DNA of 64,000 nucleotides from Halobacteriovoraceae bacterium. GTDB taxonomy: Bacteria; Bdellovibrionota; Bacteriovoracia; Bacteriovoracales; Bacteriovoracaceae. Numbering within the stretch: the first letter of the stretch is position 1; each line of letters opens with the position of its first letter. A program made the translations under genes and the position numbers. A model generated the notes under the pieces. It had not been told where the DNA came from. It made no database searches and worked only from the letters and a program-made list of their open reading frames with translations. The stretch spans positions 373,632 through 437,631 of the forward strand of contig PAVS01000001.1 in the NCBI GenBank assembly GCA_002713145.1, read 5' to 3'. This document shows, piece by piece, positions 8,841-17,079 of this stretch.

Positions 8841-9251
8841 ATGTTACCTGACTGTTATTTAGATCATATTGCCATTGCAACGGATGACTTAGAGTCCACC
8901 GTGGACTTATACTCAAAACTTGGTTTAAGCTTTGAGGCTAAACGAGAAATCGTTGAGGATCAGAAAGTTAAGACGGCTTTTGCCGCCATTGATGAAAATG
9001 CTCACGTCGAACTCTTAGAACCTACTTCTTCAGACAGTGCGATCCACAAATTTATTGAGAAAAAAGGTCCTGGTATTCATCATCTTTGCTTTCGAGTTCC
9101 AGATGTGATGGCGAAACAAAAAGAATTAGAAGCACAAGGGATGAGATTTATTTATTCTGAACCAGTGAAAGGCGCGAATAATTGCTTAGTTAATTTTATA
9201 CACCCTAAATCAATGAAGGGAGTATTAACCGAGATCTCACAAAAATTATGA
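8841..9251 (+). CDS. mce: Methylmalonyl-CoA epimerase
   Basis: Interconverts (R)- and (S)-methylmalonyl-CoA in propionyl-CoA and odd-chain or branched substrate breakdown. The 136 residues form a single VOC (glyoxalase-fold) domain pair. It has the N-terminal metal ligand in LDHIAIATDDLE, the VELLEP strand, GPGIHHLCFRV with the central His ligand, and a terminal Gly-Val-Leu-Thr-Glu-Ile with the last Glu ligand. Length and motifs match the epimerase rather than glyoxalase I. The ribosome-binding site is weak. The last four bases overlap the rhomboid-like gene (ATGA). No mutase genes are nearby. Confidence 0.93.
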   Translation: MLPDCYLDHIAIATDDLESTVDLYSKLGLSFEAKREIVEDQKVKTAFAAIDENAHVELLEPTSSDSAIHKFIEKKGPGIHHLCFRVPDVMAKQKELEAQGMRFIYSEPVKGANNCLVNFIHPKSMKGVLTEISQKL

Positions 9252-9979
9252 ACCAAATGTACGTACCACCTCTTTCTCAAATAAATAAAAAAATACTCAT
9301 GGTCTATGTGGGAAGTTTTGTGGTCACCACCATCTTTAAGCTAGGAATGGGCATAAACCTTCTGCCTGTTTTAGGGCTTTCCTCAATGGGGATTCAGAAA
9401 GGATTTATTTTTCAGCTTCTCACTTTTCCATTTATAGAAACTCAAATGCTTTCCGTGGTTTTTAACGCTCTTTTGATTTGGTTCATTGGAAGTGATCTGG
9501 AAAGTCGCTGGGGCACTCGCTTTTATCTAAAGTTTTTAGCGCTTACAACATACCTTCCAGGTTTAGTTTATCTTGGTCTTTCGTTTTATAACAAAGGTCT
9601 CTTTCAAGTATTTAATGGCATGTCGGGAACCAACTTAGCACTATTAGTAGCTTATGCTATGGTTTTTAGTGAGCGAATTCTTGTTTTTATGTTCATATTT
9701 CCTATGAAGGCTAAGTATTTCTGCATGCTTTTAGCCGCTATTGAAGTTTATATGACCCTTAGTTATAAAATGAGCTCCTTGATTCATTGTCTTTCAATGG
9801 CAATGGCCTTCTTTTATCTTCGCTATGCATCATTTATCGCTAGAGGTGGTAGTTTTGGGCAGTTACGGCAAAAGCGTGAGAAAGAAAAAATGCGCTCTAA
9901 GCTTCGTTTGGTAAAAGATGAAGAGGAGATTTCGCAGAATAAAGGCCCAAATCCGGATGAGCCTAAATACTGGCAGTAA
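9248..9979 (+). CDS. Rhomboid-family membrane protein, probable intramembrane protease
   Basis: A 243-residue protein with about six membrane segments. The rhomboid signature parts are visible: VFNALLIWFIG then SDLESRWGTRFYLKF (residues 71-95, matching the family's N-x-x-W...G...E...WG...F pattern). GMSG at 124-127 puts a Ser at the nucleophile position (Ser126), and His180 lies in a late membrane segment as the potential general base. The usual HLGG motif around that His is replaced by IHCLSM, so activity is plausible but not certain. The cytoplasmic tail is basic and then acidic. It overlaps mce by 4 bp, so the two are translationally coupled. Confidence 0.75.
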   Translation: MNQMYVPPLSQINKKILMVYVGSFVVTTIFKLGMGINLLPVLGLSSMGIQKGFIFQLLTFPFIETQMLSVVFNALLIWFIGSDLESRWGTRFYLKFLALTTYLPGLVYLGLSFYNKGLFQVFNGMSGTNLALLVAYAMVFSERILVFMFIFPMKAKYFCMLLAAIEVYMTLSYKMSSLIHCLSMAMAFFYLRYASFIARGGSFGQLRQKREKEKMRSKLRLVKDEEEISQNKGPNPDEPKYWQ

Positions 9980-9981
9980 GC

Positions 9982-10011
9982 TTTACAAAAAATCGCCGAC
10001 CGTGATACATA
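9982..10011 (+). promoter_or_regulatory. Candidate promoter of the 60-aa gene
   Basis: TTTACA (9982-9987), an 18-bp spacer, and TACATA (10006-10011), about 38 bp upstream of the ATG at 10050. It matches 5/6 of the -35 and 4/6 of the -10 consensus. It would give the small gene its own transcript although it lies just after the rhomboid-like gene. Confidence 0.4.
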
Positions 10012-10049
10012 ATGTCGTCAAAAATCTATAACTATTTGAGGTATAAAAG

Positions 10050-10232
10050 ATGAAATTAAAGTTAGCACTTGAAGATAAACTAATGGACACAAGACTTGTT
10101 GACCGTTTTATGGCTGAAGGTAAACTTACTAAAGCTGACTACGATAAATACCTTTCTTCTCTAGATGATTGCGAAGGCCAGTATGAAGTGGTTTCTGATA
10201 AGCGCGCTCATGTAGACTCTGACGAAGAATAA
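10050..10232 (+). CDS. Small acidic protein of 60 residues, hypothetical
   Basis: A short protein with no signal peptide or membrane segment. It is helical and charged: MKLKLALEDKLMDTRLVDRFM, then a Thr-Lys-Ala-Asp-Tyr repeat-like helix and an acidic tail ending DSDEE. It is probably real: ATG 10050 is preceded by TTTGAGGTATAAAAG with a GAGGT ribosome-binding site, codon use resembles the neighbours, and it has its own candidate promoter. The paired helices suggest a small helix-turn-helix or adaptor fold. No function can be assigned. It ends 2 bp before the stop of the convergent fliL. Confidence 0.7.
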   Translation: MKLKLALEDKLMDTRLVDRFMAEGKLTKADYDKYLSSLDDCEGQYEVVSDKRAHVDSDEE

Positions 10233-10234
10233 AC

Positions 10235-10705
10235 TTACTGAATAATAAATTTAGAAAATAGAATTTTTCTTATAACCGGGTTGGGGACCATGTCGTTGAC
10301 CCGGTTTTTTACTCTTGTCTCCAAAAGTATTTTCCCTGTCACCGAATTAAGTTCATTAGGGCTCATATTTCCAGCCACATCTATCAAAGTATCGAATATA
10401 TGAGGCTTAAGTAACATGACAGCTTCACGATCTTTTTCCTCATATAGTTCAATATTCATTTGAGTATCTAAAAAGCGAAGTCTTGCTTCTCTCGAGTAAA
10501 GATTTACGACAATTTCTTCTAAGACTACGGGTGGTTTTTGGAGTTCGCCCATTTCTTTTTCAATCATAGACCCGAGTTCTCCGCCTCGATCAGTGGGAGG
10601 GGGAGAGATAATATTGTGGGAGTAATAAATTAGGCCCACCGATAAACCTACGATGGCCACGTTTAATGCTGCTAGAATTTTGTCGAGACTTTGGTTCCCC
10701 GTCAT
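10235..10705 (-). CDS. fliL: FliL-like flagellar basal-body-associated protein
   Basis: FliL proteins surround the flagellar motor stators at the inner membrane and support torque. This 156-residue protein has one N-terminal membrane segment (residues 10-28), a short periplasmic linker and a FliL domain. The signature includes VVNLYSREARLRFLD, the IELYEEK strand and the C-terminal ending IRKILFSKFIIQ. No other flagellar gene is adjacent, so it may serve a distinct motor or a gliding-type machine. It is 36 bp downstream of ald on the same strand. It has no visible Shine-Dalgarno sequence, and its ATG sits in a strong hairpin. Confidence 0.85.
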   Translation of the reverse strand: MTGNQSLDKILAALNVAIVGLSVGLIYYSHNIISPPPTDRGGELGSMIEKEMGELQKPPVVLEEIVVNLYSREARLRFLDTQMNIELYEEKDREAVMLLKPHIFDTLIDVAGNMSPNELNSVTGKILLETRVKNRVNDMVPNPVIRKILFSKFIIQ

Positions 10706-10728
10706 ACTAATAGTTTAGCATGACGGGG
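10697..10728 (-). promoter_or_regulatory. Hairpin burying the fliL start codon
   Basis: CCCCGTCAT (10697-10705) and ATGACGGGG (10720-10728) form a perfect 9-bp inverted repeat. CTAA/TTAG extends it inwards by 4 bp past one mismatch, leaving a 4-nt loop. The fliL ATG (10705-10703) is inside the stem. Reading the minus strand, the upstream arm contains another ATG opening a four-codon frame (Met-Leu-Asn-Tyr-stop) that ends just before fliL. It may control coupling between ald and fliL. On the plus strand the hairpin is followed by TATTTTT, so it could also work as a terminator in that direction. Confidence 0.5.
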
Positions 10729-10741
10729 TATTTTTAGGTAT

Positions 10742-11860
10742 TTAGAGATATTTTTCCGGGTCAAGTTCAGTGAAAGGTAGCTCAAGATCATCAGCAACTT
10801 GTTGATAAACTAGCTTTCCTTTGTAGATATTTACCCCTTTACGAAGGAATTCATCCCTCATAATTGACTTTTCTACTCCGTTAGCCGCAAGCATTCTTGC
10901 ATATTTCAGAGTTACGTTTGTAAGAGCATAGGTTGAAGTTCTAGGAACTGCACCTGGCATATTAGCTACGCAGTAATGAACAACCCCATCAACCACAAAA
11001 GTAGGGTTTTCATGCGTGGTAGGCTTACATGTTTCAATACATCCACCTTGATCAACTGCAATATCAACCACTGCTGATCCGTCTTCCATCTTAGAAATCA
11101 TCTCTCTAGTGACAAGTTTAGGAGCCTTTGCTCCGGCAACAAGGACGGCGCCGATAACAAGGTCAGAGTTAATCACAGCTCTTTCAATATTTAGTGGACT
11201 TGAGAATAGAGTCGTAATTCTGTTTTCAAAGAGGTCATCCATTTCAGCGAGACGCTTAGTATTGAGATCAATACAAGTCACATCCGCTCCCATTCCCATT
11301 GCCATTTTTGCAGCATTTGTTCCTGCGATACCACAACCAATGATTGTTACTTTTGCTCTGTGAACACCAGGAACACCACCAAGAAGGATACCTTTTCCAC
11401 CTTTATCTTTTTGAAGGCACATAGCTCCAACTTGTGTGGCCATTCTTCCAGCAACTTCAGACATTGGGACGAGAAGTGGAAGAGAGTTGTCTGGGTATTG
11501 AATAGTTTCATAGGCGATGCAAGTCGCTCCAGACTTCATAAGTCCTTCAGTAAGCTCTTTATCTGCTGCTAAATGAAGGTAGGTATAGAGAATATGATGA
11601 GGTCTAAGAAGAGCGATCTCAACCGGTTGAGGCTCCTTTACTTTGATAATCATTTCACCTTGTTCGAAGCAATCCTCAAGCGTGTCTAGTATTTTAGCTC
11701 CCGCATCTGTATACATTTTGTCAGTGATACCAATTCCAAGTCCTCCTCCCTTTTGAACGAAGACTTCGTGTCCGTCTTGTACTAGCTGTAGAACCCCAGA
11801 AGGGACTAGTCCAATACGGTTTTCATTGTTTTTAATTTCCTTAGGAACAGCAATTTTCAT
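10742..11860 (-). CDS. ald: Alanine dehydrogenase
   Basis: Catalyses reversible NAD-dependent oxidative deamination of L-alanine to pyruvate and ammonia. At 372 residues it is full length. Visible features are the N-terminal MKIAVPKEIKNNENRIGL, the catalytic Lys75 (KVKEPQP) and His96 (YTYLHLAAD), the Rossmann nucleotide-binding loop GCGIAGTNAAKMAMGMGA and the C-terminal NMPGAVPRTSTYAL. ATG 11860 is preceded by GAGGT. It is first in a two-gene minus-strand unit with fliL and divergent from the M16 operon. Such an enzyme suits a bacterium living on amino acids. Confidence 0.96.
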   Translation of the reverse strand: MKIAVPKEIKNNENRIGLVPSGVLQLVQDGHEVFVQKGGGLGIGITDKMYTDAGAKILDTLEDCFEQGEMIIKVKEPQPVEIALLRPHHILYTYLHLAADKELTEGLMKSGATCIAYETIQYPDNSLPLLVPMSEVAGRMATQVGAMCLQKDKGGKGILLGGVPGVHRAKVTIIGCGIAGTNAAKMAMGMGADVTCIDLNTKRLAEMDDLFENRITTLFSSPLNIERAVINSDLVIGAVLVAGAKAPKLVTREMISKMEDGSAVVDIAVDQGGCIETCKPTTHENPTFVVDGVVHYCVANMPGAVPRTSTYALTNVTLKYARMLAANGVEKSIMRDEFLRKGVNIYKGKLVYQQVADDLELPFTELDPEKYL

Positions 11861-12008
11861 AGTGACCTCATATAGATTTATAAGTTTTCACCACTATACA
11901 AAAAAATCTTATTATGAACACATTAAAATCGACCAAGTGGTAAAAAATGCGGGCTTTTACAATGACTTTTACACTAAGCACCATAAACTATTTTGAGGCC
12001 TAACCCGC

Positions 12009-12038
12009 TTGTGAAATTTCTCGGTTGCAGGTTATAAT
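12009..12038 (+). promoter_or_regulatory. Promoter of the M16 peptidase operon
   Basis: TTGTGA (12009-12014), an 18-bp spacer and a perfect TATAAT (12033-12038). The predicted start of transcription is about 20 bp before ATG 12066, leaving room for the AAAGGGAG ribosome-binding site. Confidence 0.6.
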
Positions 12039-12065
12039 TGAGCTTCAACTGGAAAGGGAGTTCCT

Positions 12066-13469
12066 ATGTTAAATCTGCAGCTTAAATCGCTCTTTAAATT
12101 GATGCTGTTTCTTTCCCTGTCTGCCAATAATACTTACGCAGCTGGATCAAAGTCGAAAAAAGAATCAAAAAATGAAAGGACCAAGAATTCCTTGGGCATA
12201 CAATTTGAAGTTCATGAAGAAGTCTTAGACAATGGCCTAAAAGTCTTAGTTGTCGAGAATAAAAAAACTCCTGTTTTTAGTTTTTATTCCTATTACCAAG
12301 TGGGCTCTAAGTTTGAACTGGCTGGAGCAACTGGATCTAGTCATTTACTTGAACATATGATGTTTAAGGGAGCTAAAAAATATGGGGAAAATGTTTTTGA
12401 TAAAATTGTTTCCGGAAATGGTGGGCAAAATAATGCTTATACGACAAATGATCTAACGGTATACTATGAGATGCTTCCAAGTGAGCATTTTGAAAAAATC
12501 GCTGATGTTGAGGCTGATAGAATGCAAAACCTTTTGCTTGAAACATCTTCCTTTGAAAAAGAACGTTATGTGGTTTTGGAAGAGAGAAAGCTTCGCTATG
12601 AAAACTCAGATCGAGGTAAATTATATCTCAATATGATGAAGGAAATGTTTGTCGGGACACCCTATGGATCCTCCGTTATTGGAGAAGTAGAAGATCTTAA
12701 AACAATTAGTCGAGAGAAGGTTTTGGATTATTTTAAAAAATTCTATGCTCCCAATAATGCCGTTGTCCTCGTCGTTGGCGATTTAGAACATGAAGACGTT
12801 TTCCGAATTATGAGAAAAAAGTTTGGAAAAATAAAAAAGAATCCTGATCTTGAAAAGCAGAAAAGAGAAATTATTGCGAAAAAAGGTTTTGATTGGAAAG
12901 TAAAACTCCCGAGAGAAGTCAAACTGAAAGGGACTTCTCCCACTCCTACATTCTTTCTGGCTTTTAAAGGAGTTAAAATTGGTGAGCGTGATGGATTTGC
13001 CCTTGATCTCTTATCATCTGTTCTTGGAGACGGCGAAAGCTCTTTTTTAAATCGAGAATTTGTCATTTCTAAAAAGCCAGAGTTATCTTCTATTTATGCT
13101 GCCAATATGACTATTCAGGAGAGTGGGGTATTCTTTATTGGAGGAAAGCTTCTTGAGGGAGTTAAACTTGAAAAAGTCCATAAAGATCTCAAAAAGTCTC
13201 TGGCCAAAGCTTGCGATAGTGCACTTAGCGAGAGAGCCGTTCAGAAAGTAAAAAATCAGTACCTATATTCATTGATGGCGAATCTAGATACTAACTCAGG
13301 AATTGCGGAGTTTTTAGGAAATAGAGAAGTCTATTATGGTGATTATAATTTTTATAAAAAAGAGATGGAGGTTTATGATTCAATCGGTTTAGATGAATTA
13401 AAAGCCACTTGTGAAAAATATATAAAAAATCAGCCCGCTTTATTACTTTCGATTTGGAAAGAGAATTAA
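12066..13469 (+). CDS. M16-family zinc metallopeptidase, catalytic subunit
   Basis: An exported insulinase/pitrilysin-type peptidase of 467 residues. A signal peptide covers about residues 1-26 (cleavage near Tyr-Ala-Ala). The inverted zinc motif HLLEH is at 93-97, and the third ligand Glu172/173 lies about 76 residues on in VVLEERKLR. The usual two-lobed M16B layout follows. The gene sits 22 bp upstream of a second M16 gene without the zinc motif. This is the standard arrangement for heterodimeric M16B peptidases, in which one chain supplies zinc and the other substrate-binding residues. It probably acts on peptides in the periplasm or outside the cell. Confidence 0.93.
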   Translation: MLNLQLKSLFKLMLFLSLSANNTYAAGSKSKKESKNERTKNSLGIQFEVHEEVLDNGLKVLVVENKKTPVFSFYSYYQVGSKFELAGATGSSHLLEHMMFKGAKKYGENVFDKIVSGNGGQNNAYTTNDLTVYYEMLPSEHFEKIADVEADRMQNLLLETSSFEKERYVVLEERKLRYENSDRGKLYLNMMKEMFVGTPYGSSVIGEVEDLKTISREKVLDYFKKFYAPNNAVVLVVGDLEHEDVFRIMRKKFGKIKKNPDLEKQKREIIAKKGFDWKVKLPREVKLKGTSPTPTFFLAFKGVKIGERDGFALDLLSSVLGDGESSFLNREFVISKKPELSSIYAANMTIQESGVFFIGGKLLEGVKLEKVHKDLKKSLAKACDSALSERAVQKVKNQYLYSLMANLDTNSGIAEFLGNREVYYGDYNFYKKEMEVYDSIGLDELKATCEKYIKNQPALLLSIWKEN

Positions 13470-13491
13470 TTATAAATTTTAAGGATTAAAT

Positions 13492-14856
13492 ATGAAATTA
13501 TTAACACTTATGCTTTGCCTCTACTCCCTAGATCTCATGGCAAAGAATTATCTCGATGAGAGCCTTAAAAAATTTAATTGGAATGGTATAGAAGTTTTTT
13601 GGATTGAAGACGACTCACTACCAACATTTGATGTTCTGTTTTATTTCGGTTCTGGAGCTTTAGATGACGGAAATGAAAAAATAGGATTAACGGAATTAAC
13701 CTTTTCAGAGTTAACTTCGGGCAGTTCAAAATATTCTCAAAAGCAAATCGTAGAGTCTCTGGAGTTCTTTGGAACAAATTATGGCAGTCGAGTGACACAT
13801 GAGTACTCTTCTTTTAATGTGAGTGGTCTCAACAAGAACTTCAATCCGTCTCTCAAGTTGATTTGCCATCTTTTTAATGAGGCAAGCTATCCAAAAACTG
13901 AGATAAATAAATCAAAAACAAGGATTCTTGCGGGAATGAAAGACATCGTGACAAATCACGGAGCATTAGCCGATCATATTTTTAGAATTGAGTCTATGAA
14001 AGGTTCGGGGTATGACTTTCCCACAACAGGCTTTATGAGCACCATCAAAAAGATCGAATCAAACGATCTGAAGAATCGACTTTCTTACTTATCTAATCAG
14101 GCACCCAAGCGGATCTACATGAGAGGGGATTCAACTCTTAATCAGCTAAAAAATATCGTTAGAAATGATTGTGGTTGGAAGCAAAGTAAAATTAAAGTTC
14201 AACTTCCATCAGTAAAGAAAACTGCCGGACAAAAAATATTTTTAGTCCCCGTGCCTGATGCTAATCAGGCCCAGATTCGAATTGGAAGAATTATGACTAC
14301 CAAAGAAGTGGGCGAAGATGATTATGTCTTAAAGTCGTTCAGCGGCAAGTATCTGGGAGGAGGATTTGCTGGTAGGTTAGTACAAGAATTAAGAGTGAAA
14401 AGAGCTCTTACTTATTCTGCTGGTGCTTTTGTTGCCGAACAAAAAAACTATGGAAGGATTGGAATTACAACCTTTACTAAAAATGAAACTCTCGTGCCCA
14501 TGCTTAATGCTATTAATGATGTGATTACTTCGGTGAGTAAGAAGCCAGAAGATGAAAACTTTAAACTTGCTGTGGCCAATGCAAAGGGAACATTTTTATT
14601 GAGCCTTGAAAGTAGTGCGGGATTTTTAATGCATCTTCTTCAGTTCGATCATTTCGGACGAGATCATGAGGAAATATACGAATACTCTGATAAAATTGAT
14701 ACTATCACTCCTAAGAAACTTGCAGCAGCCGTCAAAGAAAATTTTGATTTAAAGGAGCAGGTTATAGTGATTGTAGGAAATAAATCTTTAGAAAAAGACT
14801 TAAAGGCTAGTGGATTCAAAAATCTTGAAGTCTTAGATTACAAGAAATACCTTTAA
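13492..14856 (+). CDS. M16-family peptidase-like protein, non-catalytic partner
   Basis: A 454-residue M16-fold protein with a short signal peptide (residues 1-17). At the place where the zinc motif should be it reads GLTELTFSELTSGSS, so it cannot bind zinc in the normal way. It keeps the C-terminal Arg/Tyr element (ELRVKRALTYSAGAF), which in M16B partners contacts the substrate carboxylate. It follows the catalytic subunit by 22 bp with an AAGGAT ribosome-binding site, so a functional heterodimer is the straightforward reading. Its 3' end faces the bactofilin gene two bases away, with no clear terminator. Confidence 0.92.
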   Translation: MKLLTLMLCLYSLDLMAKNYLDESLKKFNWNGIEVFWIEDDSLPTFDVLFYFGSGALDDGNEKIGLTELTFSELTSGSSKYSQKQIVESLEFFGTNYGSRVTHEYSSFNVSGLNKNFNPSLKLICHLFNEASYPKTEINKSKTRILAGMKDIVTNHGALADHIFRIESMKGSGYDFPTTGFMSTIKKIESNDLKNRLSYLSNQAPKRIYMRGDSTLNQLKNIVRNDCGWKQSKIKVQLPSVKKTAGQKIFLVPVPDANQAQIRIGRIMTTKEVGEDDYVLKSFSGKYLGGGFAGRLVQELRVKRALTYSAGAFVAEQKNYGRIGITTFTKNETLVPMLNAINDVITSVSKKPEDENFKLAVANAKGTFLLSLESSAGFLMHLLQFDHFGRDHEEIYEYSDKIDTITPKKLAAAVKENFDLKEQVIVIVGNKSLEKDLKASGFKNLEVLDYKKYL

Positions 14857-14858
14857 GG

Positions 14859-15206
14859 CTAAGTTTCTTCAGTATGACCTTCCATATTGATTTCAGCTCC
14901 TGGGAAGATGCTGATCTTTTTGGCCTTTACTTTGCCGGATATAAACGCGGAAGAGCGAGCCGTTAATGTACCAAAAGCATTGATAGAGCCTTCAAAGTCT
15001 CCAAAAACTTCAATATCGTGGCAATAAATATCGGCCTTAACAGATGCTCCTCTTTCAATAGTAATTTTACCTTCATCTTGCATCGTTATTTTTCCTTCCA
15101 CTCTGCAATTAATGTAGGTATCACCTTGAAATGAGAAGTCACCGTTCAGCTCTGAAGATTTTCCTAGAAGTGAAAAGTTTAAATTTCTAAATTTATTATC
15201 GTCCAT
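14859..15206 (-). CDS. Bactofilin
   Basis: A small (115 aa) cytoskeletal protein whose central right-handed beta-helix polymerises into filaments without nucleotide. Repeating hydrophobic/Gly strands such as TYINCRVEGKITM, GASVKADIYCHDIEVFGDFEGSI and FISGKVKAKKISIFPGAEI match the family, with short disordered ends. It is the last gene of a minus-strand operon led by an L,D-transpeptidase. Bactofilins often scaffold cell-wall enzymes, and this neighbourhood fits a role in local wall shaping. Spacing to the upstream gene is 2 bp with no distinct ribosome-binding site, so it is translationally coupled. Confidence 0.95.
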   Translation of the reverse strand: MDDNKFRNLNFSLLGKSSELNGDFSFQGDTYINCRVEGKITMQDEGKITIERGASVKADIYCHDIEVFGDFEGSINAFGTLTARSSAFISGKVKAKKISIFPGAEINMEGHTEET

Positions 15207-15208
15207 AA

Positions 15209-15937
15209 TTATTCTATGTTAAAAGGTCCTAGTTGCTGGTAGAAAATTAAATCACCTGTATTCGAAAAAAGATACACTTTATATCTTGCACTGGCATCAG
15301 AGACTTTATTAAATTCTGCTTCTTTGACGACGCTTCTATTCATTCCAAATATTTGTCCTGAGGAGAACTCCAATTTCAAGTTTTTCTCGTTGGGATCTCC
15401 CTCAGGCCAGTACTGAATCATATTTCCCTGATACTGAATAACTGTGAGTTTTCCTGAAACTTTTTGATTGTAGGACTCATTTTTCAAAAAATTGATAATG
15501 AATTTGATTTTATTTCCAGAAACCTCCACTTTCGTATTCGAAATTGTGGCAGCATTTTCTGATCGTAGATCTTTGGCACCTATGGGAGTCACAAAAAGTC
15601 CCATCAGTGAAGAGGTTGATTGATTGGTGGTCGAGCCTCTTGAGATTTTATTTGTGAGCTCTTTATTTGTCTTTTCTAATTCTGAAATTTGTTTTTCGTA
15701 TTCGCTTTTCTGATCGTCTAACTGGCTTTTGATTTGAGGTTCAAGTGCTTTTAGCTCACTTACTTTATTTTTTAAGTAGATAGAATAGAAAAGTGAACCT
15801 GCTAAGAAGATGATAATCAAAGCTGGTACAACCATTAATATATAACGAATTAATCGCTTGTTTATCTTTATATACTTAGGCGGAGCCGGGGTATTATAGA
15901 CAATTAAAGTGACTTCCTTAGATGGATCCTGAATCAT
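15209..15937 (-). CDS. Membrane-anchored coiled-coil protein, hypothetical
   Basis: A 242-residue protein with a short cytoplasmic N terminus, one membrane segment (about residues 29-52), a coiled coil (about 53-98, KNKVSELKALEPQIKSQLDD and on) and a beta-rich periplasmic domain at the C terminus. This order recalls proteins paired with bactofilins and peptidoglycan hydrolases, though I do not recognise the family. It overlaps the L,D-transpeptidase gene by 20 bp and is followed directly by the bactofilin gene. The three probably form one envelope module: wall enzyme, membrane linker and cytoplasmic scaffold. Confidence 0.75.
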   Translation of the reverse strand: MIQDPSKEVTLIVYNTPAPPKYIKINKRLIRYILMVVPALIIIFLAGSLFYSIYLKNKVSELKALEPQIKSQLDDQKSEYEKQISELEKTNKELTNKISRGSTTNQSTSSLMGLFVTPIGAKDLRSENAATISNTKVEVSGNKIKFIINFLKNESYNQKVSGKLTVIQYQGNMIQYWPEGDPNEKNLKLEFSSGQIFGMNRSVVKEAEFNKVSDASARYKVYLFSNTGDLIFYQQLGPFNIE

Positions 15938-16928
15938 TCGCTATTTCTTTTTTTTTGGCCACAGTCTCAAAAAATCTCATTGAGGGAGTAAAAGCAATAT
16001 TAGATTGCTCTTTTATCTTTTGAAATCCTTCAAAAACAATTTTCCATTGATAGTTTTCATCTTTTTTAAGGTAGAGAGTTTTCTTTCCAATATCTTGAAT
16101 GACGTCTGAACTATAATCTTGTTCAATGGTAACTACGGCATAGTTTTTGTAGGTTAGTGCAGATATATTTCTAAAATCAATTATGGGTTTATCATCTCTG
16201 GCAAAGACAGCTCGCTTATATCTCTTATAAGCCTGGTAGCCACCTTTACTACTAGTAAATTCCGTTGGGCTATAAGAATTGATGTAGGTTTCAAAATCTT
16301 TTTCAACCCATGCTTTGGACCAGCTCTCTACAGCACCTAGAAGCTCTTCTTTGTTGGTCTGCCAAGTAGCCTCTGACAAAAAAGCTAGATCTTGAACAAT
16401 AACCACAGGAGTGTTGGTAAGGTCAATATACTGAGAAATATCTTTAAGATCTTCATCAATAGCGACAACGCATCCTCTGGAGTCTAATCCTTTTTGGACA
16501 CGACTATCATCATCAGTTGAGTGGAGCCAAATCCCTCCACCTGTCTTTCCTTGCATCCGATCAATGATGTTTGGATAATTTGTGGTAAAAGCTCCTGCAC
16601 CGTAGATAAGACCCGTTTCACCATATTTTTTTATAAGGTCTTCTGCAGAATGAAAATTTTGAAAGAAATAAACTCCCTCTGGAGTTTTTTTGTCTCCTTG
16701 AACTTTCTTATTTCCAATAATTTTTCCTGTCGCAATTTGGTACTTCTTTAGAAGTCTTGGAAGAGGTTCATCATATTGATAAAGGTAGAGCGTGTGTGTG
16801 GACTTTTCAACAACAATCACATGGTGAGTGAAGCGAGCATCTAGCTTATAAATCACTGAAGGCAAAAAATCATTTGCCAAAGCGATTTGAGAAAACAAAA
16901 ACGCGACAGCAAAGGTCAAGTTTTTCAT
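15918..16928 (-). CDS. L,D-transpeptidase (YkuD) with C-terminal NTF2-like domain
   Basis: A periplasmic peptidoglycan cross-linking or remodelling enzyme. The signal peptide is at residues 1-18. The YkuD catalytic domain covers about 30-165, with His136 (IWLHSTDDD) and the SRGCV motif containing the nucleophile Cys153. About 120 residues at the C terminus resemble an NTF2/SnoaL-like fold (ESWSKAWVEKDFETYINSYS), common in related enzymes. I place the start at ATG 16928 because AAGGAT precedes it at proper spacing. An ATG nine codons upstream (16955) would spoil the signal peptide. It is the first gene of the bactofilin operon. Confidence 0.92.
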   Translation of the reverse strand: MKNLTFAVAFLFSQIALANDFLPSVIYKLDARFTHHVIVVEKSTHTLYLYQYDEPLPRLLKKYQIATGKIIGNKKVQGDKKTPEGVYFFQNFHSAEDLIKKYGETGLIYGAGAFTTNYPNIIDRMQGKTGGGIWLHSTDDDSRVQKGLDSRGCVVAIDEDLKDISQYIDLTNTPVVIVQDLAFLSEATWQTNKEELLGAVESWSKAWVEKDFETYINSYSPTEFTSSKGGYQAYKRYKRAVFARDDKPIIDFRNISALTYKNYAVVTIEQDYSSDVIQDIGKKTLYLKKDENYQWKIVFEGFQKIKEQSNIAFTPSMRFFETVAKKKEIANDSGSI

Positions 16929-17038
16929 AATTTTAATCCTTTTATGCAACTGCACCTTCTAATTTTAAGTCTAGCAGTTTTCTTTTTCAACATAAATGAG
17001 GTGGTAAGCGTCATCTTTTACCTACCTAAGCATCTGAA

Positions 17039-17053
17039 ATATCAATCTGATAT
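17039..17053 (+). promoter_or_regulatory. Palindrome upstream of the pseudo-receiver gene
   Basis: ATATCA-ATC-TGATAT is a perfect 6-3-6 inverted repeat 26 bp before the proposed GTG start at 17080. Size and place suit an operator for a dimeric regulator, but it is A+T-rich and could be chance. Confidence 0.25.
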
Positions 17054-17079
17054 CATGAGATTATACCTTGGAGATTATT

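Noticed and set aside
11949-12006. GCGGG...CCCGC repeat between ald and the M16 genes
   Set aside because: Five-base arms about 50 bp apart; no further support for a structure.
12743-13066. 107-residue minus-strand frame inside the M16 gene
   Set aside because: Shadow frame within a strong coding sequence; no start signal.
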